A stretch of DNA of 64,000 bases, from NCBI GenBank assembly GCA_037447655.1, contig JBBHKE010001539.1, positions 221,224 to 285,223 of the forward strand, given 5' to 3'. This document shows, piece by piece, positions 1-11,982 of the stretch. The position numbers were made by a program, and so were the translations under genes. The stretch comes from Zygnema cylindricum (Eukaryota; Streptophyta; Zygnematophyceae; Zygnematales; Zygnemataceae). Under the pieces are notes generated by a model. The model was given only the letters and a program-made list of their open reading frames with translations, did no database searches and was not told where the DNA came from. Numbering within the stretch: position 1 is the first letter of the stretch; the number at the start of each line of letters is the position of its first letter.

Positions 1-936
1 GACTAAGAAGGGTGAGGTTTTTGGAGGGATTTTACAGTTGGTGGTGTACAATCTTTTTGAGGTGAAGGGAAAGCAAACTGCCGACTTTCTGGCGGCTATC
101 AGTTGGCCCAAAAGAGTGGAGTTTGAATCCAGTCAACCCGGTTTCCTTTCAGCAGTTTTACACCGAACGTAAGTATATCCATGTTCCCTTCTCTCTCTTT
201 TTAGTTCTCTCCCTTTATAGCGTCCTTATGCTTGTATCAAACTATAGATGGTTCAAAATATGGAAAGTGTGTTCCGTTGGTTCTTTACGAGGCAATTAAC
301 TTTGCTTATACCCATTTTTGACATGCATATGTTTTAAACTTTTTTTAGTTTGGCTTTTTGGTCAGATGAAGAAATGTTGAAGTCACGAAAGTCAGAAAAA
401 GTCCACTTTATGCGTTTGTTTTGTCCAGTTGGGATTTGCCTTCGCGATAGTAGTTTCAATCCCTGTCTTGCATATGAGCTATGTTTTAAAATGGTTATTG
501 TAACTTTGACAATCCTCAATTACTGTTGACGTTATCATTGTTTGTCACTTGACACTCGTTTCATTTAACCCGGGAATATCCCCTGATTGTCGAAGTTATC
601 CGCAAATCAAGCATAAAGTATAAAGAAAAAGAGCAATAATAATCGACAATTATGCCATTTTATGGAAGAGGGATTGTCCGTTTAATTTTCTAATGCAAAT
701 TTTATCTGGTGCTTATTAACGTTTACAGAGGTGATGAACAACGGCGATTTATAATTTTTGATCGAACAGAGTGGAGAAATCAAGATGCTTTTCTTAAAGC
801 CGAGCAAAGAATGGAAGACAATTTTCCCTTGGTACCTCATGAAAGAGAAGATTCTCTCAAGTTTCACCCTGGAATTTTCACTATCGTGCGAAGAAAAGAC
901 GCAGTAGAAGACGAATTTCAAGAAACGGTTTTGTAA
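1..936 (+). CDS. 3' end of an unrecognised protein-coding gene (two exons)
   Basis: The window opens inside an exon (1-168, reading frame from base 2) that ends in a consensus GTAAGT donor. A second exon joins at 729 after a CAG-type acceptor; the split codon AC+A restores one open frame to a TAA at 934-936. The visible C-terminal ~125 residues are soluble and mixed alpha/beta in character, with phrases such as FGGILQLVVYNLFEV and FHPGIFTIVRRK. I do not recognise the family and assign no function. The two exons keep one frame across a clean GT-AG intron of 560 bp, which argues for a real gene. The stop overlaps a second perfect GTAAGT (933-938), so the gene could also splice onward; a poly(A) signal at 1008 favours ending here. 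Confidence 0.6.
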
Positions 937-1007
937 GTTACTATTTTCCGTTAGATATTCGAAAAACCATTCCCTCCACTGTTAACTTGGTATGTCTTCA
1001 TTCTTCG

Positions 1008-1013
1008 AATAAA
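1008..1013 (+). terminator. Candidate poly(A) signal AATAAA
   Basis: AATAAA lies about 70 bases after the TAA of the preceding gene, a normal position for a near-upstream polyadenylation element. This is positional evidence only. Confidence 0.4.
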
Positions 1014-2020
1014 AATACACATGAGGTTAAGGAGAGTGGACTGAAGGTGTAGGACAATGTAGTACCTTTGTCAAAATTCTTGTCCATATTGTCTTTCCTC
1101 AAAGGGTGGTTATGGCCACACACTAAATCCATATGTGATTTAGTTGTCTCAAGCGTAATTGTATATATGTGAATAGTTGATAAGTCGTTTTTTGCTCTAG
1201 AAGGATGGCTGTAACTAAACTAGTCACGAAGATGCAAAAATTTGGTTTTAAACTGGACGAGCTTTCAATTTGAAGTATTTTGTTTACTGCTACTACATTC
1301 TTTGGGTGTATATGAACCATCTTTTACACTGTTTTTTTGTGTCTTTTTGTCTTGTTTTGTTTTGTTACACCTGGTTCGGTAGTTCGGCTTATGCGGAATG
1401 TGAGTTCCAAATATCGGTACATTGTGTATCGCTATTATGTTATTATGTTAACAGTAATAGCGATAAAGGGTGTAGTAAAGTTCCGTAAGCATTTTGAAAT
1501 GTTCGATGAATTGCATACATATCTAGTACATGGCTTTCCAAATCAGTCACACTCTGACTTTGACATTCAAATAAATTATACATGATCATCAAATGATTGC
1601 ACATAAGCAATATCTCTGGGTGAACTGATCACACGCCTGAAAGAAGTCTTGCAAAGTTATTGAATGCATGATAAATCGTAAAATTTTAAAGTGTTGTTAT
1701 TAACTTATGTCCTTTTTACATAGGTACAAGACTCGATTAAACTTTCCTTACTAAGAGCAAAAACATACGTTTCAATGTTTTAACCTCATCTAGTGCTTGT
1801 AAACAAACGCAAACTAGCTGTAAATTCCAAAGCTTTTATAAAGGTTGTCCTCATTCCCTCCAATTCATGAAAATACATTCGAAGAATACATTTTCTTTCA
1901 AAGTAGCCACATAGTTCTTTCACTATTTTTTTTTCAAGGTGTGATATTTTGCACTAAGTTGTCCACATCCATATTGAGATATTATTAAGTAGAGCTTAGT
2001 TATTCCCAGTGAGCTCATAT
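1014..2020. other. AT-rich convergent intergenic region
   Basis: The region lies between two genes that converge on it. It is AT-rich, holds only short shadow reading frames, and presumably contains both 3' UTRs. I see no repeat or RNA gene in it. Confidence 0.4.
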
Positions 2021-5000
2021 CTATGCGGTATCAGCTAATAGACGGTGCATACCCCATGAGGTAATAGGACTTTTGCGACTAATCTCCTCCTCCAAACGAC
2101 GTTGCAAAAGCTCCACATGTTCTCTACTAGTTGTTTCTACCACCTGTACACAAAACCACACAAACAAATTCAGTTTAAAAAGTTTATAATCGTTGATTGC
2201 TTGGCCAAACAAACGACAAACTACACATGTTCTCAGCTAGTTCTTTCTACAACCTGTACAGAAACCCGCACGTGAACTCCATTCTACAAGCTAAGATTTT
2301 CTAATTGTTTGCCCTAACAAACGACAAACTACCAACGATGTACATAGAGAGAGGTCCACAGTATCTGCGCCAGGAAGGTTAGTAGTTCATGCCAGTACAT
2401 TTGGGCTCCAAATAAACAGACGTGTAAAAACACCATATGCAATTGACTCATAAGAAGAATTACTTGACTTTACCATATAAACTTGCACATGTGCCACGTC
2501 ATCCACCAACCACGCTCGTTCGTGAACTATATCCTTGATACTCGCTCCACAATCAGAGACAATCTGAAGAAACAGCAACAGATTTAATGTTGAAACATTA
2601 CAAACCTCATCATACCGATGCCAGACTAATCTAAGCTACGATATAAAGGACCAAAGTACAATATGAATTCCCGTTTGAACTGATATTTACTTCACATAAA
2701 ATACAATATCTACGCGATTCTACACTAATTCAGGTTAAATGATTATCGCGGATGTGGTATCATTTGAAGAGTCTTGACTAAGGCCTACAACGTGGATTAA
2801 CTTTTTCATAGAAAAAAAATGTTTTTACAGGTAAAACTGTGAAGGTACGTTCTTATGAGAAGAGCTGTTGTTCATTTTGATCTGCGATTTAAAGGCGATC
2901 CTATTTTCTTTTCCTGCTTTACAAAAATTGTAAATTGACTGTACTGCAACAAAAAAATTTAGTGAACAATCAGCGTCAGTTGTATTTTACGGGACAGGAA
3001 ACTGAACTAGACCAACGGCCAAAGTTATCATCTTTCCATTTGTTCATACAGGATTCGTTGTAGGAAATAAATGTACGTATTGAATATGTACACTTTGAAC
3101 ATTGATCTGAGGTAATCACTAAATGGGCAACAAACCTGACACGGAAGTTCACATGAAATAGTGTTTCTGTGTAAAGAGTTAAGAGAGCAGTACCTTGCAG
3201 AGAGCAGAAATACTCCCGGGTCTGTCCATCACCAACACACTGAAACGAACCTGCCACAATTACGGCAAAACAGGGAACCTCAGTTTCCGTAACTTCTAAT
3301 TGACTCAGTTCCGCTATTTCACAAACATTTTAGAGACAAATCTTAGAGGAGTAAGAGAAAGTAAGGGTAAAAATGTAAAAAAAAGATGATGGTTGGTAGA
3401 TTACCAGTCGGTGATCGGCTGCGAGGCCTCTCTCTATCACTCTCCCAAGAACCGTGAGGTCAATGTTAGCTCCACAGAGAAGTACCACCACCTGCATCTC
3501 TCTCCCTCCCCCCACTCTCTCACTGGTCACCTCCATCATCTACTTTAGGAAAAAAAACATTAGGAAAAAAAACATAGTTCAGAAGTTCCTGCCGATTATC
3601 TCCAAGGGACAAGAGTCTCCCATCATGGGTCTCTCTTGATGGTTCACCTAAATGCTTTTCTTCCCTTTGTCTCCCCCTCTCCCCTCCTTTTTCAACAGTT
3701 GGTTTCATATAAAGCGGGCAGGTCAATCTACTATACGTCAAATTTTGCTGAGACAAAAAACATAAGAAAAGGAAAAAATAAAAGAAAAAGTTGAACAGGT
3801 TTTTTTCCAATAATCAACTCACCTTCTTTCCCTTCAACTCTGGAAACTGGCCCGCCAAAAGTGCAGCAAGGGCACCTGCTCCTGCCCCTTCCTGCCCCCA
3901 AAATTAGATCCTACATCCTACAGATACTCCACCACTATTAGTGTGGACCACATCAGTTTCACACGGATAAAACAAAGAAGTCTCGTGTGGAACCTATTTT
4001 GGCTATTCAAGCGAGTGAATTATTAGCGTCAAATTTTGGAACCTACAGATGCTCCGACAAGTGGACTACATTAGTTTACACAAAAGGAAAAGCAGAGATT
4101 TTTAGCAGATAATGCCACGTGGACCACACTACACCGTGAATAGTATTGGAGTTATAAAAATATTAGCATGGGGCTTATGGTAGTGTTATTAACTCTAATT
4201 CAGTTCCAAATGATGTGGCGTTTTTAACCATTTAAAGATTTAGTGTTAAGAAGAAGTAATAGCGATTCACGGAGTAGCTTCCAAGTAGGAAAGATTGAGG
4301 ATTTTCACATGAAGCGATAGTGGGTGGATAACACTATACATCTTTTATGGCTATTAACTATTAGCGTTAAACAGATAAAGTAGCAATAAAACTAATTTGA
4401 GGTGATATGATTTGTCTTATTTTGCGCTGTTTCGTGAGGTGACATGATTTGTCTTATTTTGCGCTGTTTCTTTAACAAGTGTTCGTAACACTGTTTTAAA
4501 ATTTCGGGTCTAGAAAACCTGCAGCCAAACTAGAGTTACTAACTCTAGAAGAGATAGAAAGGTCAATGGTATATAAGGAAAACTGGTAAATATTGGCCCT
4601 TTCTTGGTTCAAGAAGCCCGAATCATAGATAAAAGAAGATAATTGTCTGGTTAAAAACAATCTGATTCAGTTGCTGTTCTGACAATTTCCGTGTTCAGAT
4701 AAAAAAGGCAATCCTATTGCAGCAAGAGTATTTGCATTTAATTTGTAATATTTCTGTACTAAGTTGACCTTATGCTTACTACTGATTTTGATTCAAAGGT
4801 GCCAGTATTCCTGAGATACTTAATCCCATTTGTAAAAATCGTTCTTTTGAGGCATAACTCACCTGGACCAGCTTCTCAAGCTCCACCAATCGCAGAACTG
4901 CAAGACCAATGGCTCTCTCTGTCACCTTTACTGTCCTATCCACTCTATTTTTGGCAACTTCAAAGGCATGGGGGCCCACACAAGGCACTGCAAGGCCATC

Positions 5001-8000
5001 TGCGAGAGTGGGGCCATCCATTTTTACCTGTACTCCCAAGAACAGTGATACAAACAATAATATAAAAGAGGTTTCAACAAAGGACAGAACTTTCAGGAAT
5101 AAAGGTGTCTTCAACAAGAATAAAAGAGCTTAGAAATGTATTGTTTAGGGGATGGAGGGGCAGCTGAGAATCTTCCAGTAAGTTTTGCTAGAAGCAAGTT
5201 ACAATCACATAAAATGGTACAAGAAGTTAAAAGTTATAAAAGCTGCAGGCTGTAAAAGTGACAAGTTATAAATGTTACATGTTGTACGGAAACAAGTTAT
5301 AATGTTGGTATTGGTGAGAGCTGCATGTGAAGTTGTCTTGGAAAAGATTCCAAGTGTCAATCAAAAACGATGGATGTGGACTCATATGGAAGAAAAAAGT
5401 TGTCGTAACAGACCCAAATAGTATGAAAGTGAATAACATCCTTCAGAATAAATGTTTCGATCTGGACGAAAACAAAATCTGAAATATGTGCCTACAACTG
5501 GTCAGAAGGATCACTTCAGTTTGACCATCAAAAGGTGTAGATATGACTATATTTGAAAATTAACCATGCTTATGCTCGAACATATTAAAAAGCTCAATTT
5601 TTAGGCATTGTTTGGAAGCTTTAAAAATAAAAACAATCGATAGGAAAAAATTTCCTCAGACAGAAAAAACCATATCAAAGAAAGAGGTCTACAATGATGT
5701 TTCTCCTCGGTTCAAGTTTGAACAAAGAAGCAAAAAAGACTCCAAAAAGACGCAAAAAAAAAAAAACCTTTCTTCGACCAGTCAGTATAAGGAAAGGGAA
5801 GGATTTAGGGACAAGAAGGTAAGCTCACATGGACCGGACGTCCAGCCTCAAGTGCGGCGGAGAAGCTCGCACAACGTTCCGGTTCAGCACCCAAAATCAA
5901 TACGTTGGGTTTTAAAGTCTACAAAAGAAACCACCAAAAAGCGATACACGGCAACATATTAGCCTCCAGGATATCATCTAAACAACTACAAAGGTTTACA
6001 GTCTGCAGAAAACCAACCAGAATCAGTCCAGGTTTTCTAAATCCAGTACAGGATTCTTTAAGGACACTATTAGGACAAAAGGACACTGTCAATCAGAACC
6101 AGTACAGGATTCCCAGAGGAAACTTTAGTACAAAGGGACACTCTCAAGACCAGGGATTTTTGCAGATATTATGTTTGGCAATCTGCAGAAAAATACCGTG
6201 ACTATGTTGGGTTACGGAATCAGCAAAAAAGAGACAAAAAAGAACAACTACCTGCAAAGCCACTTTAATAAAAGAAGCAAAATGCCCTGTACTACTTCAA
6301 AAAGGAAAAGATACTTCAAACAGCCTAAGCCCCAGGCTCCAGCCTGACTTCAATAGAACCCTTCATATTCATAATGGAGTGATGCAGTATACCACATCAT
6401 TTATGACAAAGATAAACGAGAATTACCAATAAAAAAAAGCTGACCTTTATGAACAAAGAATAACTAATAAAGAAAAGCTTACCTTTATAAACAAAGAATC
6501 ACAGATAAAGAAAAGCTTACCTTTATGAACAACGAATAAGTGATAAAGAAAAGCTTACCTTTATGGCCAATGCAACTCCTGCAATGAGGCCGGCCCCTCC
6601 CACTGGAAGCACCACAGCGTCCACATCGGGAACTTGTTCCAAAATCTCCAGTCCAATAGTTCCCTATGGAAGTAAAATATAAAGATAGAGGAAGAAGGAT
6701 AGGAGGGAAGAGGGGAGGGTATGGAAGTAAAACACACAGATAAAAACAACGTAAACGTAAAAGTAAACAGAGAGGAAGAGGGATAGGGGGAGAGAGGGTG
6801 TGGAAGTAAAACACACAGGTAAAAGCAACAACGTAAACGTAAAGGATAGGAAGAGGGGTAGGGGGAGGGAGGAGGGGAAGTTGTGAAAGTATAAACCACA
6901 GATAAATGCAACAACGTAAACGTAAATGAAGAGGAAGAGGGGTAGGGGGAGCAAGAGGGGGAGGGTGTGGGGAGTGGGAGTGGGAGTGGGAGAGGGAGAG
7001 GCAGAGAGAGAGGGAGAGGACACAGTTTACTATAACTACCGTAGAAATATGTCCATGGCTATAAGCATGAACCATTGTAGACATGATTTGCCTTAAACAG
7101 ATCCACTTAAATAACATTTAGGATAAGAAAATAAACCCGGTTTGAAACTACTGGCGTGCACATTAATGATTTTGAACAAGTACACCATAAATCGCTATCA
7201 GTGTTAATAACATTAAGTCGGAGTCCCCTTTATTTGCCCTCTGACAACAAATGTCGTAAATAACACTAATTGTTTTCTTAGCGCTAACTTTTTTAACTGT
7301 TCAAAATCAGCCACATCATTCGGAACTGAATCAAAACTGAGAACACAAATAAATCTCTGCCCTTTTAGTTTCTTTACTCTAATAGCAATTCATGGTTCAG
7401 TTCAAGACTCACCTGACCAGCTACGATGTGGGGATGGTCAAATCCATTGATATACTGAAAAACGAATACGGAAAAAGACAAGCACCATTGCTTGTTAGTA
7501 ACTCATCTTCATCTTTTATCACTAGGATAAATGTTTGCAACTACACTGTATTGTGTGTCGAAATTGTCAATCCGGAAGAATCTTGATGTTTTTTTTTCCA
7601 AACTTGCTCTTTTCATGACCTGATTCAGACTTCACAAATTCAATGTTTGATAGTGTTTCAGGCAGCTAAAACATTTTCTTTTTACATATAACCAAAATAA
7701 TCCTACCATTTATCAATTTCAGTGAAAGTAGAAAAAAAATAGTGAAAATGTTCATCCTGTTCATCCTCCTTCTCCATATTTAGTTTGGAAAATAAGAGAT
7801 TAAGTAATAAACATCAGTTATTTTTGAGACTTGACAAATTTCAGTATTCAAGAAACGTCTAGCAGGAGATCCATCAAACTAAAAACCTCTCTGAAAAACT
7901 CTCAAAGTATGCAAAAACAAGTCAAGTCAAGCTTCCTAATCATTTTTCAACAGAAATGTTTCCCTGCCTCTCCTATTCTCTCTTGATTATTGACCTCCAT

Positions 8001-11000
8001 TTCTAAGCAGCCATGACAAAAGAGATGCCCAATCTTTGTAAAACTCCCAACGAGGACTTTATCTTTCTTTTTTGTTCCTTTCATATTGTTGTCATTATTA
8101 GTCTTTTGCTTTATTTGGACGTTGTCCATATGGTGCAACAAGAAATGACATGACAATGTGAAATGCTCGATGTGATGTGACGTGATGTGAAATGATGTGA
8201 TGTGATGTGATATGATGTGAAATGATGTGAAATGATGTGATGTGAAGTGATGTGATGTGATGTGATGTGAAGTGATGTGATGTGATGTGATGTGATGTGA
8301 AGTGATGTGATGTGACGTGACGTGACGTGACGTGACACACCTGCAATCCCTCTTTCTGTACAAATTCGGTATCGGCATAAGCCTTCGCTTCCGCAATGTC
8401 AAGACCGGCTTGAATGACGCGTGCACCCAACTCTTTGCAACGACTCACCTGCAAAGGGAAATCTCGAAGCTTTCAATTTCCTTTTGTTTAGATGGAAGGA
8501 AGAAACATCTAACACTCAAGGAAGAACTCCAAAACACTACAGCATTCATCATTATGAGAGTAAATGACATCAACCCCGTCGTGCGCTTATTTCACATAAA
8601 AGCACATACATCAATCGAACACATGGACAGAACGCCATCATGTCACATAGTCCTAAATAACTATTATTGATTCTATGGAGCATGAATACTAGTTTCTCTA
8701 TTTTAATAGCGATGAGCAGCGTGCTTTGAATAGTGTAGTTCACTATACATTTTAACATTCTACATTATTGCGCCAAATTGAGTACATATCCTTTTGTCTC
8801 CTCTCTCTATCAAGGTCTTCTTTAACACTACAAAGCATCATTAAACCATGCATAAACAATTCATTCAAGTTTGGAACATCCCATACCATGCAAATTCTTG
8901 AGACAATCTTCCTTCACCCATAACCAAAACTCTCTGTTGCAAACTACATTCCCCAACATCATTGAGTTATCCACCTTTCACTATCTATAAATTGCTTCGT
9001 CATAACAACAAAAAAACTTTTGTCCTTTTGCCTTCTGCAACTTGAGCAGCACTAATGCATAAAACATGATTCGACCTTTGAGAGTAGGTTGATTTAATGA
9101 GTCCAACGGGTATAAAGACACGATTTTACATTTGAAAATCAAACTCTTCGACTGAAGCTGAGTTGTTTATCTTGAGAAACACACTTTGATTGTTGAAAAT
9201 AAAATTGAATTAAGGACTTTGATTCCTCACCTTAGTGAGAGGAGCTGTTGTGGGCATCACCACAGTGACTGGAACACCAAGTTCTCTTCCATGATAGGCT
9301 AGCCCTAATGCATGATTTCCTGCACTTGCTGCAACTATTCCCTGTTTCCTTTGCGTTTCTGCAATATTCCAAACCCATACTTCAAGTTCTATCCAACAGC
9401 CTTATAAAGGAAAAGGGACACCTCAAAGAGTTGTGTCAACTGCAATGCTGGTCGCTATTAGGGATGATACAAACAAACACTTTAAAGTAGAGGTTTATGT
9501 CAAGCATATTTTTTGATTTTCAACGCCATTTCACAACCTAAAGTTGGCATTCTAAGCTATTGATAAATTCCTCAAAAATTCTACATTAATGACTTGGAAG
9601 CGTTTTTTTTTTTAATGACGAGCAGTGATATAGATTGTCATGCACAACACAAGGTGTGAGGACAGAAGGCTGGAAAGGAAAAAGATTAAGAAAACATCTG
9701 GTCCCCACAGGTGCTCGCTTTTTTGAGATCAAAAGTCTGTTTGGAGTTGGTTAAGTGACAATACTAGTTTGTCAATGGTTTCAAAGCTTTGACCATTATA
9801 AGATCAGAAGATTTTGAACCGACTCCCCAAAAATGCACCTGAGAGAAGTAAAATGGCATTTCTTGCTCCTCGTTCCTTAAAGCTGTTCCATTCCATACAG
9901 CCGCACATAGTAGAAAATGATTTACAAAATACAGCCAGATAATGAGAACAGTGTGCTTAATGCCAACCTTATCAAATAATTTACCCTGCTCCACAGACAT
10001 AGAGTCTCGAAAAACAACATACACCTGAGTTAACAAAGCACTCTATTCAGGTTGTAACCTCAAAAACTTCAAATACAAATATACCTTCAAACTATATACA
10101 TAACTGCAAGTAATTAGCTGACCAAGCTACTCCGAAATTACAAGTTCATCACATTAACCTCAATTTTGAAGCTACTGCAAAAAAATAAAACTGAATGCAA
10201 TGCCTTCCAAACACATTGTAACACCTGACATTCTGAAAGCTCACCTTCCAGTATGCTGACGGTACTCATGCTTAAAGTACACCTGGCAGCCTGCCAACTT
10301 TGATATCGCCTCACTAGGTGTGCATTCCGTCCGTACGATACCTGGCACAAAAAACAAAAGCGAATTAATACCTTTTTCTGGTCAAATATGTTACTCTTGA
10401 CAGTCTTTCTTCCAGCCTCAAGCCTCGCCAACCTTTAAACCCCCTGCTTCACTCAAAACTGGATCATCTCCTACACATGTCGGAACTCTATAAAAGAGGT
10501 TTTTTTCCTTAATAAAATCAGGACTCACTAATTCTAGAATCCAACTTTTCAAAGCCTGGCAGTTTCATGATTTCGTTGTGGTCAACTGCATCGTTAAAGA
10601 ATGGGCTAAAAAACTTGTTGAATAAGTTTCTCACAGGATGTGACATTTACGGAAAGTGGTGAAATTTGATGAATATGTCATTCAAAATCAGGCAGAATTG
10701 TTTACTTTTCAATTACTGTATTGGTAGCATTTTTACACATTTGTTTGACAAAATCAGATTAACTCTAATAGCGATGGGCAGTGTACTGTGATAATATTCA
10801 CAGTGTATTCAGAACTGAAATAGAAACAGCATTCATGAAACTGAAAGATTCCTCTTAAAACCTTTATGTGTAGAAACCTTATCAAATTAAAACAGTGGTT
10901 GGACCTTCCACACCACTCATCGTAACGTGTGGACAAAAAAAATAGAATTGTCCAACCTCTCTTACTGCAAACAAAGGGTTTGAGCTAAAAACTTGCAGTT

Positions 11001-11880
11001 CATAATTGATTCCAATGTGACAGTAGTGATCCCCATTAATTTCTTTAGACGATAAAATCAGAACCTAAAAGTTTCACGGTGGCAGACATAGCCCCATTGT
11101 ACACGAATTTACTCATCTTTCCAACATGAATACAATTTTAAATAGTTGCATTCCCTTACGACTTGACCACAGCCATATTGGAAGAGCAAGTGTCGCTTCT
11201 AGAGTTCTTGAATTATTAGCATTAACACTTTATTTGAATATACTACTCTCCATTATTTTTTGCCACGTAGCTCATCTTGAGCCACTTAACAAAATGGTGT
11301 CATCAACACTAATTTATAATTTTTGGTTCAATAAAGCACTCACTCAAATTAGAGTGGTTAACCCTAATGGCGATGGGCAGTCTACAGCTAGAAATATGAA
11401 GAACGAACGAGATTTCCAGTTACGACAAAAAAATAATAGCAGAAAAGTCAAAAAAAGTCAACTGCGCAAATAAAGGAGTGGCAGTCTGGTAGACGTACCG
11501 TCACGGATTCTGTAATATGACGTCACCACATTTTCAAAAGTTGGCAAAGGGAATTCGAGGTCTGAAAGAATTTCGGGTTCAGGACCGGATTGGAGGTCCT
11601 CTTCATGTCGAACAGTTTTTGTCGAAACGGACTTTGCAACTGTGGCATGGATTCCATTGGTTTCCGTTTTCATGCATGAGCTGTTGAAGTTAGAGCTTCT
11701 TAAGAATGAGATATCGGCCGACATTTTTAATGTGGATCCGGCGAATGAAAGACTGTGGAAAGGGTTTTGGCGAGTCAAGGAAGAAGGCTTATTATCAGGA
11801 GACAAAGAAGAAGAAAAAGAAGAAAGGGAAGAAAAAGCAAACAGTTTAGTGGCAGGAAGACATTGAAGTAAAGAAGCCAT
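2021..11880 (-). CDS. Threonine ammonia-lyase (threonine dehydratase), single ACT-like domain, 14 exons
   Basis: PLP enzyme converting L-threonine to 2-oxobutanoate (often also L-serine to pyruvate). Exons, 5' to 3': 11880-11499, 10341-10245, 9882-9839, 9358-9231, 8448-8341, 7454-7413, 6663-6559, 5918-5829, 5027-4863, 3891-3823, 3491-3405, 3250-3194, 2563-2474, 2143-2021. They join through GT-AG introns into 1587 nt (528 aa) with no internal stop. Motifs: SFKERGA with the PLP lysine near 162, SAGNH near 186-190, GGAGL near 289-293, EGAGA near 388, then an ACT-like domain from about 440 ([23 protein letters not shown]). The start MASLLQCLP opens a Ser-rich, transit-peptide-like leader of about 100 residues; an in-frame upstream ATG at 12054 would translate the CT repeat and is less likely. 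Layout fits the medium form (TIGR01127-like) rather than the double-ACT plant biosynthetic enzyme. Plastid or mitochondrial location is inferred. Confidence 0.93.
2113..2334 (-). repeat. Imperfect tandem duplication covering the start of the last exon
   Basis: Bases 2113-2225 and 2226-2334 are diverged copies of one unit. Both show acatgttct, ctagtt, tttctac and acctgtaca and end in acaaacgacaaacta. The lower-coordinate copy contains the 3' splice site and first codons of exon 14. The other copy is decayed and lies in intron 13. Confidence 0.7.
4132..4274. mobile_element. Short MITE with CACCGTGAAT.. termini, flanked by TA (intron 9)
   Basis: The left end reads CACCGTGAATAGTATTGG after TA at 4130-4131. 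The right end is the inverted AATAGCGATTCACGGAG followed by TA at 4275-4276. It is about 143 bp, has no coding capacity, and lies in intron 9 of the threonine ammonia-lyase gene. It shares termini with several larger MITEs in this window. Confidence 0.65.
4400..4470. repeat. Two-copy 36-bp tandem repeat in intron 9
   Basis: The unit gaggtgatatgatttgtc.. is repeated at a 36-bp spacing with a single visible base difference. Confidence 0.7.
6435..6570 (-). repeat. 38-bp tandem repeat that duplicates the exon 7 splice donor
   Basis: Four head-to-tail copies at 38-bp spacing, each containing aagcttaccttta (aagctgaccttta in the outermost). On the coding strand this is the last bases of exon 7 plus its GTAAGCTT donor. 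The true donor is the copy at 6558-6557; the others lie downstream in intron 7. Confidence 0.85.
6664..7020 (-). repeat. Purine-rich minisatellite directly upstream of the exon 7 acceptor
   Basis: About four degenerate ~80-bp units, each with a ggaagtaaaacacacag-like start, an acgtaaacgtaaa core and a gaggaagagggatagggg tract. On the coding strand the array is a very long pyrimidine tract ending at the acceptor (..TTCCATAG) of exon 7. Confidence 0.8.
7183..7399. mobile_element. TA-flanked MITE, right end next to the exon 6 donor (intron 6)
   Basis: The left end CACCATAAATCGCTATCAGTGTTAA follows TA at 7181-7182. The right end aatagcaattcatggttca is its diverged inverse. It lies in intron 6, and its right end is about 14 bases from the donor of exon 6 (exon 6 is 7413-7454). 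Confidence 0.6.
8160..8335. repeat. TGATG/TCACA pentamer satellite beside the exon 5 donor
   Basis: About 35 tandem copies of a tgatg-type pentamer with variants (cgtga, aatga, agtga). On the coding strand the array of TCACR begins a few bases after the donor of exon 5 (8340-8339). The HITSHHITS-type reading frames here are translation artefacts of this repeat. Confidence 0.9.
10740..10790. mobile_element. MITE terminus in intron 1
   Basis: The sequence taatagcgatgggcagtgta is a variant of the same inverted-repeat terminus seen in the other TA-flanked MITEs. I could not place the partner end with confidence. Confidence 0.35.
11213..11387. mobile_element. Probable MITE remnant in intron 1
   Basis: The right end taatggcgatgggcagtcta matches the terminus at 10755-10785. 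The left side attattagcattaacac is a weak inverse. It lies within intron 1, near exon 1. Boundaries are approximate. Confidence 0.35.
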
Positions 11881-11896
11881 TTCTGACACTGGCTTC

Positions 11897-11900
<4 letters not shown>

Positions 11901-11978
<78 letters not shown>
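11901..11978. repeat. (GA)n microsatellite in the 5' leader of the threonine ammonia-lyase gene
   Basis: A pure GA run of about 39 units; on the coding strand it is a CT run beginning about 20 bases upstream of the chosen ATG (11880). CT-rich 5' leaders are common in plant genes. The Ser-Leu open frame through it is not considered coding. Confidence 0.9.

Positions 11979-11982
<4 letters not shown>

Noticed and set aside
6485-7117. Pro/Ser/Leu-rich frames on the minus strand
   Set aside because: They come from the pyrimidine-rich minisatellite in intron 6; only 6559-6663 is exon.
7947-8454. His-Ile-Thr-Ser repeat protein on the minus strand
   Set aside because: It is a translation of the pentamer satellite in intron 5; parts of it coincide with the real exon 5 only in one frame.
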